Assembly (NCBI GenBank): GCA_005883305.1 | Contig: VBAC01000001.1 | Coordinates: 434,001-498,000, forward strand | DNA from: Alphaproteobacteria bacterium | GTDB taxonomy: Bacteria > Pseudomonadota > Alphaproteobacteria > Sphingomonadales > Sphingomonadaceae | Length of the DNA: 64,000 bases | Direction: 5' to 3' | Part shown: one piece after another, positions 33,483-41,694 of the stretch | How positions within the stretch are numbered: position 1 is the first letter of the stretch | Layout of the letters: each line of letters opens with the position of its first letter | Program-made: the position numbers and the translations under genes | The notes under the pieces: generated by a model | Database searches by the model: none | The model's input: only the letters and a program-made list of their open reading frames with translations | What the model was told of the DNA's origin: nothing

Positions 33483-34247
33483 TTGTTTCAGCCGAAAACC
33501 GTTCCAGCGTCTCGCTTCGTCGAGCGGCTCCGTTCCGGGGCCGGGCGGCGCGCGCTCGGCCTCGGCCTCACGCTGGCGATCGAGGCGCTGCTGCTGTTCC
33601 TGCTGCTCCGGCTGGTGACGGACCGGCGGCCGGGGGCGGAGGAGCGGCGGCTGACCGTGGTCAGCCTCCCCGCCGAGATTTCCGAGGACACGCCCGAGGC
33701 GCCGAGGCCCGAGCCCGAGCAAAGGGCGCGGCGCCAGGCCGAGCGGCCGCAGCCGCCGGAACCGGCGCCCCCGCAGCCCCAGCCGGCAGCAGCGCCCCCG
33801 CCGCCGCCGGTTCCGGTCCCCTCGCCGCCGGCGCCGCCCGCAGCGCCGCAGAGCGTCAACCGGCCCCCGGCGACGGCGCGGCCGGTCTACGGGCCGCCGG
33901 ACACGCGCCCCGCCTATTTGCGCGACACCGAGCGGGTGGGGACGGCGCCCAATGGCGAGCCGCTCTACGCCGCCGAATGGTATCGCGAGCCCGAGGAGGC
34001 GATGATGCGCGCCTATCTCTCCACCTCGCGCGGGCCGGGCTGGGGGCTGATCGCCTGCCGGACGGCGCCGGATTATCGGGTGGAGGATTGTGTCGCGCTC
34101 GCCGAATATCCGGAAGGATCGCAGATCAACCGCTCGGTGCTCGCCGCCGCCTGGGAATTCCGGGTGAGGCCGCCGCGGCGGGGAGGGCGGCTGATGGTCG
34201 GATCGTGGGTCAGGATCCGGATCGATTACGGGCTCGGGCGGCATTAG
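33483..34247 (+). CDS. TonB-like proline-rich energy-transducer-type protein
   Basis: A 254-residue protein if the TTG at 33483 is the start; the start is uncertain. It has one N-terminal membrane helix (GLTLAIEALLLFLLLRLVTD), a long Pro/Glu/Ala-rich periplasmic spacer (residues about 70-150), and a globular C-terminal domain with GWGLIACRTAPDYRVEDC, then SVLAAAWEFRVRPPRRGG. This is the TonB architecture, with a C-terminal domain that resembles but does not clearly match TonB_C. It is divergent from the preceding secreted protein gene. No ExbB or ExbD is nearby. Confidence 0.65.
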   Translation: MFQPKTVPASRFVERLRSGAGRRALGLGLTLAIEALLLFLLLRLVTDRRPGAEERRLTVVSLPAEISEDTPEAPRPEPEQRARRQAERPQPPEPAPPQPQPAAAPPPPPVPVPSPPAPPAAPQSVNRPPATARPVYGPPDTRPAYLRDTERVGTAPNGEPLYAAEWYREPEEAMMRAYLSTSRGPGWGLIACRTAPDYRVEDCVALAEYPEGSQINRSVLAAAWEFRVRPPRRGGRLMVGSWVRIRIDYGLGRH

Positions 34248-34274
34248 CGGGTGGTCAATATTCAATTTTCCTTC

Positions 34275-34359
34275 GTCATTCCCGCGAAAGCGGGAATCCA
34301 GCTTCTTCAACCGCCCTCAAGAAAAGTAAGCTGGACCCCCGCTTTCGCGGGGGTGACGG
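34275..34359. repeat. CCCGCGAAAGCGGG palindromic repeat, copy 2
   Basis: A full element of the same layout as copy 1 (ATTCCCGCGAAAGCGGGAAT at the left, CCCCCGCTTTCGCGGGGGTG at the right, TTCAACCGCC loop) lying between convergent genes. Confidence 0.82.
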
Positions 34360-34439
34360 GAAAAACTAAGCTGAACAGGCTCGCTTCGTGAGCGTCCGCC
34401 TCCCCCTCAGTCTTGGCATGGCGGGCCCCTTCGCCTGCT

Positions 34440-34886
34440 TCAGCCGGAACCCGGAACCTCGAAGGCGAACCGGATCGCCTCTTCGAGGACTGCGGCGTCG
34501 ATGTCGGCCAGCGACCTGAACCTGATGCAATAGCCGGTGACGGAGGCCTTGCCGAGCCTCGGCCCATAGGCCTGGGCGAGGTGTTTCTTGTCTTCGATGC
34601 CGATGATGTAGACCGAGATCCCGGCCGTGTTGGCGCTGAGGCCGATGCGGTAGAAATCCCTGCTCTTTCCGCCGGCATAGGCGATCGCCCGGTGGCCGTA
34701 GCCGATATTGGGATTGGAAACGATCTTCCCCTCCTCGTTCCGGCCGTCGAGGAACCAGAGCCGGCATCCGGGCGACGAATCCAGGATGAGCCGGTGAAGC
34801 GCGCGCATCTCGTCCCGCTTCCGCGCGCCCTGGCCGGCGAGATAGGCTTCGATCTGTGCTTCCACGTTCATCCGGGAACTGCTCAT
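34440..34886 (-). CDS. DUF1801/YdhG-like protein
   Basis: A 148-residue protein starting MSSSRMNVEAQIEAYLAGQG. It has ALHRLILDSSPGCRLWFLDG and FYRIGLSANTAGISVYIIG, the layout of the DUF1801 (YdhG/YdeI) superfamily, small alpha/beta proteins of unknown role. The ATG at 34886 is the start; upstream codons look unrelated. It converges with the TonB-like gene. Confidence 0.7.
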   Translation of the reverse strand: MSSSRMNVEAQIEAYLAGQGARKRDEMRALHRLILDSSPGCRLWFLDGRNEEGKIVSNPNIGYGHRAIAYAGGKSRDFYRIGLSANTAGISVYIIGIEDKKHLAQAYGPRLGKASVTGYCIRFRSLADIDAAVLEEAIRFAFEVPGSG

Positions 34887-35020
34887 GGCGGGCCCTCCGC
34901 TTTGCCGTCGCGGGGCCCGGCATAAGGCGGGAAGCGCCTCGGGGACAGCGTTCGAGCGGTTTCGCGTCGAGTGGGCATTCAGTTGCGGCAGCCGAGAGCC
35001 TCGCAAACCCGACCCTTAGG

Positions 35021-35566
35021 TCAGTCCACCGAAGGCGCGGGAGGCGGGGGCCTCGCGCCGATCAGCCTCCAGGCCTCGGCTTCGACAGCCTCGATGTCGT
35101 CACGGAAGACGCTGCGCGCGCAATCGAACTCGTCCTGATCGTAAACCGAGCTCATCCTCCAGAAGCTCGAACCCGCCGGCGTCGAGAGAAAAGCCCTGAG
35201 AGTCCGCAAATCCCCGATGCTCATGTAGGCGTAGCGCCTCGCCAGGCATTCGACGAACGGTCGCTCATTCTCCTGGAGATGGGGGGAGATTCGGCTCGAG
35301 AGGAAATCTTGAAGAACTCGGTATTTCGCGAACCATTGCCGGCCGCCTCGCCTGACCCCGGCGGCCGTCAGCATGTAAACGACCCTCTCGCGGATGCTGA
35401 ACTCCGCCGACAGCTCCAGGGTGCGCGGGTGGGGCGGATGGTCGCGCCAGATGAGGACCGCTTCGGCCAGCGCGGCGGGATCGGGCGGCGGCACGGGCGG
35501 AGGCGGAGGTGGGGGCGGCGGTGCGGCTCCCATCGCCAAGGCGATCGCCGCGAACGCGAAACTCAT
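35021..35566 (-). CDS. Secreted hypothetical protein with proline-rich N-terminus
   Basis: A 181-residue protein with a short signal (MSFAFAAIALAMGAA), then a run of nine prolines and a helical domain containing CLARRYAYMSIGDLRTLRAF and LSTPAGSSFWRMSSVYDQ. The second part resembles the DUF2059 C-terminal helices seen in periplasmic proteins. The function is unknown. Confidence 0.65.
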   Translation of the reverse strand: MSFAFAAIALAMGAAPPPPPPPPPVPPPDPAALAEAVLIWRDHPPHPRTLELSAEFSIRERVVYMLTAAGVRRGGRQWFAKYRVLQDFLSSRISPHLQENERPFVECLARRYAYMSIGDLRTLRAFLSTPAGSSFWRMSSVYDQDEFDCARSVFRDDIEAVEAEAWRLIGARPPPPAPSVD

Positions 35567-35795
35567 GGCTTGCTACCTTCCCGAGCTCCCGAAAATGGTC
35601 CGATCGACGTTGGCTCCCTCGTCGTCGATCCGGCGGCATCTTGTGCACCGCAAGGCTTAATGCCGCCTTTTCGCCACCGGAGCGCAAGCAAGCTTTTGGA
35701 AGCCGCAGGATGAACTGCTCCGCAATCGGATCGCAACTATTTTTCGGGCACTTTGGATGTCACCGGCTCCGGAGGGCCGTGGTGGAGGATTGCCC

Positions 35796-36140
35796 GTGAA
35801 CGAAGAATTGCGGAACGCTCCAAGGGGCGCGGCTCCCCCCGAAGATCCGGAAGCGTTCGCCGAGAGCCTGAGGCGCCGGCGCCAGGCAGCGGAGGGGCTC
35901 GAGCGGGATCTGCTCACCGAGGTGCCGCTGCTCTACGGATCGCCTGACGATTGGCCGGGGCGCGGAGACCCGGGCATCGCCCTTGCGCGGGTTCATCGGG
36001 AAGAGATGGTGCGGAGAAACGGGGTCGAGGTCCTCAACCCGTCGGGCAGGCGATCCGAGGTCGTCCTTTCGTTCGAGCGCGCGACGGGCGCGCTGGCCGT
36101 CCTGCTCTTCCTGTTCCTGCTCTTCGAAAGGCTGGGCTAG
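35796..36140 (+). CDS. Hypothetical protein with C-terminal membrane anchor
   Basis: A 114-residue protein from a GTG start behind GGAGG with seven-base spacing. It is hydrophilic and charged for residues 1-85 (ESLRRRRQAAEGLERDLL), then ends in one hydrophobic helix (GALAVLLFLFLLFERLG), so it is a tail-anchored type. No family is recognised. Confidence 0.55.
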   Translation: MNEELRNAPRGAAPPEDPEAFAESLRRRRQAAEGLERDLLTEVPLLYGSPDDWPGRGDPGIALARVHREEMVRRNGVEVLNPSGRRSEVVLSFERATGALAVLLFLFLLFERLG

Positions 36141-36530
36141 GGTCGGTATTCGGTGGGACTATCGGAATCGGCCCGGCAGCGTCGCGAATCGCCGAATCGG
36201 TGTCGGACCGGAAAGGCCGCGAATCGGGCCGAAAAGGCGGTTTGAAAATAAAGTTTGCGCGCACTTTTTTCGCAAAGTGTTGGATTTGCGATCCTATTCT
36301 TGAGCGCCGAAAGCCGCGGAAAAGTGCGGCGAACGCGGAAATTTTGTAGGATCGAACCTGATCGGTTCTAAATGCTTGACAGAGTGACTCTGCCATGGCA
36401 CAATTCAATCATCGTCGAAAAATGCGTCCGGCGGATGCGGGCTCCGGTCTTTCCGGGGCCTTTTTGTTGGGATCGGGCCGGCGGTCTCGAATGAGAAGGA
36501 TTGTTCGGGCGGAGACGCAAGAGAAGCCGT

Positions 36531-36658
36531 GCGGGAATGATCTCCGCGCCCCCTTTCGCTTCTTCGCGTCCTCCGCGAGACAAAAGAGACGGCTCGCGCG
36601 GAGGCGCGGAGAAGAAGAGGTGGAGACGCGGAGAAGGGAATTGCCCGCTTTGCGGGAA
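36531..36658. repeat. Long CGCGGAG inverted/direct repeat, copy A
   Basis: About 128 bp starting GCGGGAATGATCTCCGCGCC and containing CTTCTTCGCGTCCTCCGCGA and GAGGCGCGGAGAAGAAGAGG. A nearly identical copy lies exactly 200 bp downstream, and shorter relatives lie between GTA genes. Confidence 0.8.
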
Positions 36659-36692
36659 GGATTCAACCCGACCTCATCTGTCGGTCGGGGCC

Positions 36693-36740
36693 TTCTCGGG
36701 CGAGGTGCCCAGCGTGCCGATGATCGAGGTGCGGGAATGA
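36693..36740 (+). pseudogene. Fragment of the GTA distal-tail (g12-like) gene 3' end
   Basis: Sixteen codons read FSGEVPSVPMIEVRE then stop. The intact gene at 51.7-53.95 kb ends FLAGEVPSVPMIEVREL. The match is about 50 bp, 17 kb from its relative, and abuts repeat copy B. Confidence 0.7.
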
Positions 36741-36858
36741 TCTCCGCGCCTCATTTCGCTTCTCCGCGTCCTCCGCGAGAAAAAAGAGACGGCTCACGCG
36801 GAGGCGCGGAGAAGAAGAGGTGGAGGCGCGGAGAAGGGAATTGCCCGCTCACTGCGGG
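36731..36858. repeat. Long CGCGGAG inverted/direct repeat, copy B
   Basis: A copy of the 128-bp element at 36531, differing at only a handful of positions. It overlaps the last codons of the DUF6894 gene on the minus strand, so that gene's stop lies in repeat-derived DNA. Confidence 0.8.
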
Positions 36859-37094
36859 ATGATCGTCACGGCGCTTTTGAACGGGAGGGTGCAGGCGATG
36901 TTGCCGGATTCGTCCTCGGCGTCGATGCGGTGGCGCAGGTCGACCACGCCGGCGCTCCTGAGCTCGGAGGCGATGAGGTCGCGGGCGCCCTCGAGCACGG
37001 CTTTTTCGAGCGCTTCCAGGTCGCCGAACTCGCGGCCTTCGTCGTCGAGCAGCTCCTCGGTGCCGTCGCGCAGGTGGAAATAATAGCGGGCCAT
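36849..37094 (-). CDS. DUF6894 family protein, paralogue 3
   Basis: An 81-residue protein starting MARYYFHLRDGTEELLDDEG, with a helix GDLEALEKAVLEGARDLIAS and a C-terminal strand region (NIACTLPFKSAVTIIPQ). GGGAG precedes the ATG at six bases. On the coding strand a 14-nt poly-C tract lies about 91 bases upstream, a promoter-type distance. Its 3' end overlaps the copy-B repeat. Confidence 0.8.
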   Translation of the reverse strand: MARYYFHLRDGTEELLDDEGREFGDLEALEKAVLEGARDLIASELRSAGVVDLRHRIDAEDESGNIACTLPFKSAVTIIPQ

Positions 37095-37185
37095 GAGGGG
37101 CTCCCGGTTTTGCAGGCAGGAGCAAGAGCGCTCCCGGCCGCCGAAGCCTGAAAAAACCTTTCTGGCGGTGCCCACGCCATAGCGC

Positions 37186-37199
37186 GGGGGGGGGGGGGG
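37186..37199 (-). repeat. Poly-C tract (14 nt, minus strand) upstream of a DUF6894 gene
   Basis: Fourteen consecutive G on the plus strand, that is C on the coding strand of the DUF6894 gene that starts at 37094. It has the same length and the same strand sense as the tract before the paralogue at 29382. Confidence 0.8.
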
Positions 37200-37233
37200 A
37201 GCCCCAAAACCAGGTTGGGCCGGGGGAGGAAAA

Positions 37234-37416
37234 CTATGTTGGATTGAGGGGAGAAGGCTGCGGCGCGACCGCGGGCGGCTCCGGGGGCTCCGGCGGCTTG
37301 TCGGCGATCGCCTGCCTGGCGTCGTCGACCAGCTTCCGCGCCCGCTTCATGCCCTCGCGCAAGGCGGCCTGGGCGGCCTCGACATCCGCTGACGCCTCGT
37401 TCCGTATCGTGGTCAC
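37234..37416 (-). CDS. Small hypothetical protein
   Basis: A 60-residue reading frame from a GTG, with a helix (SADVEAAQAALREGMKRARK) and a proline-rich tail (KPPEPPEPPAVAPQP). It is divergent from the GTA cluster. The evidence for a real gene is weak. Confidence 0.35.
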   Translation of the reverse strand: MTTIRNEASADVEAAQAALREGMKRARKLVDDARQAIADKPPEPPEPPAVAPQPSPLNPT

Positions 37417-37562
37417 TTTACAAACCCCACCTGCTCGTGGGCGGACAACCTTGATCGAGATCAAAGGTTCCGAGCGGATGCGACGAGCGGAGCGGGCATC
37501 GTGGATTCAGGCAGCCGGCGCGGCGGAGGGGCCGCGGCCGGCTTTTTCTTTGGAGGCGGAGA

Positions 37563-38132
37563 ATGGCGAGGAGCGGCGGATCGAGGGGCAGGGATTCGAC
37601 AGGCGCAGCGCGCGCGGAGGGATCCGGCGGCGGGGACCGGCGAGTCTCGCGCGGGAAGCGCGGAGCCCAGTTGCGCAAGGTGCGCGAGGATGGGTGGACG
37701 CAGGCGAAGCGTGAAATCTTCTTCGCCCATTATGCGGCGACCGCCAACGTCACGGAATCGGCGCGGGCGGCCGGGATGAGCGAGGGCAGCGCCTTCAAGC
37801 TGCGCAACCGCGATCCCGAGTTCGCCGCGACCATGGACGCGCTGCTGCGCGACGCGGAGACGCGGCTCACCGGCAAGCTGTTCGTCTATGCCGAGACCGG
37901 GGGCAAGCCGGTGCCGCCGCGCGAGGATGGCGAGCCGGCGATGCCGCCGATCAAGGATCTCGACCCGGAACTGGCGCTGCGAATCCTCGCCCACAATCGG
38001 CGCCGGCTATCGGGCGGGCGGCGCGGCGGCGGACCGAGGCCGAAGCGGGCGAGCAAGGCGCAGACGACCGCGTCCATCCTGCGCCTGCTCGAGGCCGCCG
38101 GACGCCGGCTGCGGCGGAGGAATGGGAAATGA
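37563..38132 (+). CDS. GTA small terminase-like protein (g1 position)
   Basis: A 189-residue basic protein at the g1 position of a Rhodobacter-type GTA cluster. Residues about 45-100 contain a homeodomain-like helix-turn-helix (FFAHYAATANVTESARAAGM then SEGSAFKLRNRDPEF) typical of small terminase subunits, which recognise DNA and regulate the packaging motor. The C-terminus is very Arg-rich. GGAGG lies seven bases before the ATG, and the stop overlaps the large-terminase start by 4 bp. In a GTA this subunit would lack strict sequence specificity; that is a general property, not seen here. Confidence 0.75.
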   Translation: MARSGGSRGRDSTGAARAEGSGGGDRRVSRGKRGAQLRKVREDGWTQAKREIFFAHYAATANVTESARAAGMSEGSAFKLRNRDPEFAATMDALLRDAETRLTGKLFVYAETGGKPVPPREDGEPAMPPIKDLDPELALRILAHNRRRLSGGRRGGGPRPKRASKAQTTASILRLLEAAGRRLRRRNGK

Positions 38133-39448
38133 AGGAGGACCGCGCGCTCAACGCCGCCCTGCGCAAGCTGGCGCTGAACAAGGCGGCCCGGGCCTATGTC
38201 GTCTCGCGCCTGACCGAGCCGGAGCAGAGGACGGTACGGGAGCAGTGGCCGTTCTGGGCCCATGAGGGCCAGCTCCCGCCCCCGGGCGACTGGCGGACCT
38301 GGCTGATCTCCGCCGGGCGCGGCTTCGGCAAGACCAGGGCCGGCGCGGAGTGGGTCAGCGCGCTGGCGCGGGCCGACGGATCGTTGCGGATCGCCCTGGT
38401 CGGGGCGAGCGCAAGCGAGGTGGAGCGGGTCATGATCCGCGGCGAGAGCGGGCTGATCGCGGTGGCGCACGGCGATGAAGATTTGCTCTGGTACCCGACG
38501 CGCGGGCTGGTCGAATTTTCGAGCGGCGCTCGCGGCTTCGTCTATTCGGGCGCCAACCCGGAGGCCCTGCGCGGGCCGGAGCACCACCACGCCTGGTGCG
38601 ACGAACTTGCCAAATGGGCCTATCCCGAAGCGACGTGGAGCAACCTGATGCTCGGCCTGAGGCTCGGCGAGCGGGCGCGCACGCTGGTGACGACGACGCC
38701 CCGCCCGCTGGCCCTGCTGCGGCGCCTGGCGGCGGCGCCGGACAGCGTGCTGACCGGCGGACGGACCGGAGACAATCTCTATCTGCCCGAGGATTTCGTG
38801 GCGGCGATGTCCACCCTCTACGCCGGGACGAGGCTCGGGCGGCAGGAGCTGGACGGGGAGCTGATCGAGGATCTGGACGGGGCCTTGTGGACGAGGGCGA
38901 TGGTGGAGGAGGGACGGGTGGCGCTGGGGACAGTTGCCGGCAACTGTCCCCGGGTGGTGATCGGCGTCGATCCGCCGGCCTCATCCGGCGGGGACGCCTG
39001 CGGGATCGTGGTTTGCGGGCTCGACTCCGACGGCGTCGGCTATGTGCTCGACGACCGGTCGGTGCGCGGAATGGCGCCGGAAGGCTGGGCGCGGGCGGTG
39101 GTCGCCGCGGCCGAGGATTGGGGCGCGGACAGGGTGGTGGCCGAGACCAACCAAGGCGGCGAGATGGTCGAGAGCGTGCTGAGGAGCGTCGACAGCGCGC
39201 TTCCGGTCAGGCCGGCGCGAGCGCGCTACGGCAAGGGGCGGCGGGCCGAGCCGGTCTCGGCCCTGTTCGCCCGGGGCAAGGCGAAATTCGCCGGCGTCTT
39301 TCCCGAGCTCGAGGACGAGCTGTGCGGGATGACCGCGGCCGGCTACGAAGGGCCGGGCCGCTCGCCCGACCGCGCCGACGCGATGGTCTGGGCGATGAGC
39401 GAGCTGATGCTGGGGGTGCGGCGGGAACCGCGGATCAGGGTGTTGTGA
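38129..39448 (+). CDS. GTA terminase large subunit (g2-like)
   Basis: A 439-residue DNA-packaging ATPase/nuclease. The Walker A-like motif is SAGRGFGKTRAGAEW near residue 66, the Walker B region RGPEHHHAWCDELAKW near residue 155, and the C-terminal RNase H-like nuclease has VIGVDPPASSGGDACG near 275 with later acidic residues (SPDRADAMVWAMSEL). It matches the RcGTA g2 type in length. It fills the capsid with host DNA. About 1.1 kb, including a minus-strand gene and repeats, separates it from the portal gene, whereas these are adjacent in compact GTA clusters. Confidence 0.93.
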   Translation: MKEDRALNAALRKLALNKAARAYVVSRLTEPEQRTVREQWPFWAHEGQLPPPGDWRTWLISAGRGFGKTRAGAEWVSALARADGSLRIALVGASASEVERVMIRGESGLIAVAHGDEDLLWYPTRGLVEFSSGARGFVYSGANPEALRGPEHHHAWCDELAKWAYPEATWSNLMLGLRLGERARTLVTTTPRPLALLRRLAAAPDSVLTGGRTGDNLYLPEDFVAAMSTLYAGTRLGRQELDGELIEDLDGALWTRAMVEEGRVALGTVAGNCPRVVIGVDPPASSGGDACGIVVCGLDSDGVGYVLDDRSVRGMAPEGWARAVVAAAEDWGADRVVAETNQGGEMVESVLRSVDSALPVRPARARYGKGRRAEPVSALFARGKAKFAGVFPELEDELCGMTAAGYEGPGRSPDRADAMVWAMSELMLGVRREPRIRVL

Positions 39449-39454
39449 GGGAAG

Positions 39455-39545
39455 GGATTTCGCGCGGAGGGCGCGGAGGACGAAGGCCGGAGCGGCTCGA
39501 CGATCGCTCAAGTCGGGCGAAGCCGGCGGGGTTCATGCGGCGGCG
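39455..39545. repeat. Partial long CGCGGAG repeat, copy C
   Basis: It shares TTCGCGCGGAGGGCGCGGAG and the later GGTTCATGCGGCGGCGCGGGAGG with the copies at 40.3, 42.0 and 48.8 kb, but lacks the closing arm. Confidence 0.65.
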
Positions 39546-39617
39546 CGGGAGGCGCGGATCCGGTTTTTGTGATTTGCGGGCACGCGGTTCGGATTCTGCG
39601 ATTTTGCGGCGACGCCG

Positions 39618-39713
39618 TACCCCCTCACCCCAACCCTCTCCCCATGGGAGAGGGGGTCATGCCCTGCCGGTCCCTTAAGCCCTCTCCCTGGGGAGAGGGT
39701 TGGGTGAGGGGTT
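39618..39713. repeat. CTCTCCC/GAGAGGG inverted repeat, copy 2
   Basis: CCCCTCACCCCAACCCTCTC with a CCATGGGAGAGGG hairpin, then CCTCTCCCTGGGGAGAGG and TTGGGTGAGGGG. Its arms are the same as the copy at 23.86 kb. Confidence 0.75.
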
Positions 39714-39792
39714 CGTGAGTCTGAAGGAAGACACCAGCGCGCGCGCCGGCGGGGCAGCCGGGATCGCCGCCCCGCCGCCGCACGGCCGGGGC

Positions 39793-40197
39793 CTAATAGG
39801 GCACGCCGTAATAGGAATGGACCCGCTCGCCCCACGAGCGGTCCCAGACCGGCTCGGCGTCCTTCTCGTAGGTCGGGGCCGCGTCGAGCTTGGCCTTGTC
39901 GAAATCGATGACGTAGCCGCCCTGGCCCGTGTCGTAATCGAGCACGTCCCAGGGGAGCGGGTGGTAGCGGCTGCCGAGGCCGAACAGGCCGCCGAAGCTC
40001 ATCACCGCATATTCGACGCGGCCGTTGCGCTTGCCGACCATGAAGTGGCTGACCGTGCCGAGCCGCTCGCCCTCGCGGTTGTAGACCGCGGTGCCTTCGA
40101 CCCGGTTGGAGGCGATGAGATGATGCTGCTCGTCGCGCTCGTAATCGTCGTCGCGGGTTGCGGTGCTCGGGCGGATGTCGAGATCGTCGATGGACAT
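39793..40197 (-). CDS. PRC-barrel domain protein inside the GTA cluster
   Basis: A 134-residue protein with a PRC-barrel domain (residues about 28-100): HLIASNRVEGTAVYNREGE, RLGTVSHFMVGKRNGRVEYA and the closing YHPLPWDVLDYD. Many such proteins are small cytoplasmic stress or RNA-associated factors. It runs against the GTA genes, between terminase and portal, so it is an insertion relative to the usual cluster. Confidence 0.85.
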   Translation of the reverse strand: MSIDDLDIRPSTATRDDDYERDEQHHLIASNRVEGTAVYNREGERLGTVSHFMVGKRNGRVEYAVMSFGGLFGLGSRYHPLPWDVLDYDTGQGGYVIDFDKAKLDAAPTYEKDAEPVWDRSWGERVHSYYGVPY

Positions 40198-40330
40198 TGG
40201 GAATTCCTCCTTGCCGCGGGAAGCTGGCGGCGGGGAATCAACGGGGCGGGAAGCGGGGCGTTCCGGCGGGCGCGGCGGTGTGGGGGATGGGCGCGACGGG
40301 CGGGCGCAGGACCGGGGCTGTGAGGAAGGA

Positions 40331-40503
40331 AGTTTCGCGCGGAGGGCGCGGAGGACGACGGCAAGGCGGCTCGAACATCGGCTGGTTGCCGGTGAAGCGG
40401 GCGTGGCTCATGCATCGGTGCCGGAGGCGCGGAGAAGGATTGGACTTTCAGGCCCGCACGCTCTCTCCGCGCCTCAGTTTCTTCTCCGCGCCCTCCGCGT
40501 GGA
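40331..40503. repeat. Long CGCGGAG inverted repeat, copy D
   Basis: A roughly 170-bp element. The left arm is TTTCGCGCGGAGGGCGCGGA, a middle part contains GCATCGGTGCCGGAGGCGCG, and the right arm is TTCTCCGCGCCCTCCGCGTG. The arms pair into a long stem. It ends about 25 bp before the portal start, so it may affect portal transcription or translation. Confidence 0.8.
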
Positions 40504-40528
40504 CCTAGTTCTTTTTCAGGAGAGCGAC

Positions 40529-41677
40529 ATGAAATGGTTCGGACGGAAGGCCGGCCCGCGGGCGCGGCCTTTTTTAGTGGCGGGATTGGGATCGCTGTTC
40601 GCTGGGGAGCCTTGGCCGCGGTCTTACGAGGCGCAGGTTCGGGAGGCCTATCTCGGCAATCCGGTGGCGCAGCGGGCGGTTCGGCTGGTGGCGGAGAGCG
40701 TGGCTTCCGTGCCTGTCTATTCTTTGACCGGGGAAGAAGCGAGGCCTGGGCCCCGGCCTTCGCCGGGGAACGAAGGTGGACGAGCGGTTTCCCTTATTCC
40801 TCCGGCCTTGCTCGAGACGGTGGCCACGCAGCTGTTGCTGCACGGCAATGCGTTCGTCCAGCTGCTCCAGGACGGCGAGGGGATGCCGGCGGAATTGTTC
40901 GCGCTGAGGCCCGAGCGGGTGACGGTGGAGGCGGGGCCGGACGGGTGGCCGGCGGCCTATCGCTACAAGGTGGGCGAGGCGGCGAGCCGGATCGCGGCGG
41001 TCGACGCCCTCGGGCGGCCGGGGCTCGCTCACCTCAAGGCGGCGCACCCGCTCGACGACCATTACGGCCTCGGCTGCCTCGGCGCGGCGGCGGGCGCGGT
41101 GGCGGTGCACAATGCGGCGGCCAAATGGAACAAGGCCCTGCTCGACAACGGCGCCCGGCCGAGCGGCGCTTTGGTCTACGAGGACGGGCGCGGGGACATG
41201 CTCTCGGCCGAGCAGTTCGAGCGGCTTCGCGCCGAGCTCGAGGCGGAGCATGAAGGCGCGCGCAACGCCGGGCGGCCGATGCTGCTCGACGGGGGGCTCA
41301 AGTGGCAGGCGATGAGCCTGACTCCGGCGGACATGGACTTCGCCGGATTGAAGGCCGCGGCCGCGCGGGAGATCGCTTTGGCGTTCGGAGTGCCGCCGAT
41401 GCTGATCGGCCTTCCGGGCGATTCGACCTACGCCAATTACAAGGAGGCGAACCGGGCGCTGTGGCGGCTGACCGTGCTTCCGATGGCCGAGCGAATCCTT
41501 CGCGGGCTCGCCGACGCGCTCGCCTGCTGGTGGCCGGGCCTGAGGCTCGCGGTCGACCTCGACCGGATCAGCGCGCTCGCCGAAGAGCGCGAGGCCTTGT
41601 GGCGGCAGGTTATCGCGGCGGACTTTTTGAGCCGCGAGGAGAAGCGCGAGATGCTGGGCTTCGAGAGCCAGGCCTGA
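40529..41677 (+). CDS. GTA/phage portal protein (HK97 type, g3-like)
   Basis: A 382-residue portal protein that forms the ring through which DNA enters the capsid and to which the tail attaches. Typical features are EAYLGNPVAQRAVRLVAESV near residue 40, LLLHGNAFVQLLQDGEG near residue 105 and VPPMLIGLPGDSTYANYKEA near residue 293. CAGGAGAG lies in front of the ATG. A short low-complexity loop (GPRPSPGNEGG) at about residue 75 looks added. The next gene starts 17 bp later. Confidence 0.93.
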   Translation: MKWFGRKAGPRARPFLVAGLGSLFAGEPWPRSYEAQVREAYLGNPVAQRAVRLVAESVASVPVYSLTGEEARPGPRPSPGNEGGRAVSLIPPALLETVATQLLLHGNAFVQLLQDGEGMPAELFALRPERVTVEAGPDGWPAAYRYKVGEAASRIAAVDALGRPGLAHLKAAHPLDDHYGLGCLGAAAGAVAVHNAAAKWNKALLDNGARPSGALVYEDGRGDMLSAEQFERLRAELEAEHEGARNAGRPMLLDGGLKWQAMSLTPADMDFAGLKAAAAREIALAFGVPPMLIGLPGDSTYANYKEANRALWRLTVLPMAERILRGLADALACWWPGLRLAVDLDRISALAEEREALWRQVIAADFLSREEKREMLGFESQA

Positions 41678-41694
41678 CGAGGAGGAGGGACCGG

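Larger units (their letters stand above)
36141..36848. other. Gene-free stretch with a duplicated repeat and a GTA gene fragment
   Basis: About 700 bp without a supportable gene. The first 220 bp are plain and AT-richer near 36250-36380. From 36531 it holds two copies of a roughly 127-bp CGCGGAG-rich element and, between them, a fragment matching the end of the GTA distal-tail gene. Confidence 0.6.
39449..39792. other. Intergenic stretch made of two repeat families
   Basis: About 340 bp after the terminase gene. It contains a partial CGCGGAG element (39455-39545) and a CTCTCCC/GAGAGGG element (39618-39713). No reading frame is supported. Confidence 0.6.

Noticed and set aside
36501-36740. 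A 79-codon plus-strand frame ending in the GTA-like GEVPSVPMIEVRE
   Set aside because: Most of it is repeat sequence; only the last 16 codons match a real gene, so it is treated as a fragment.
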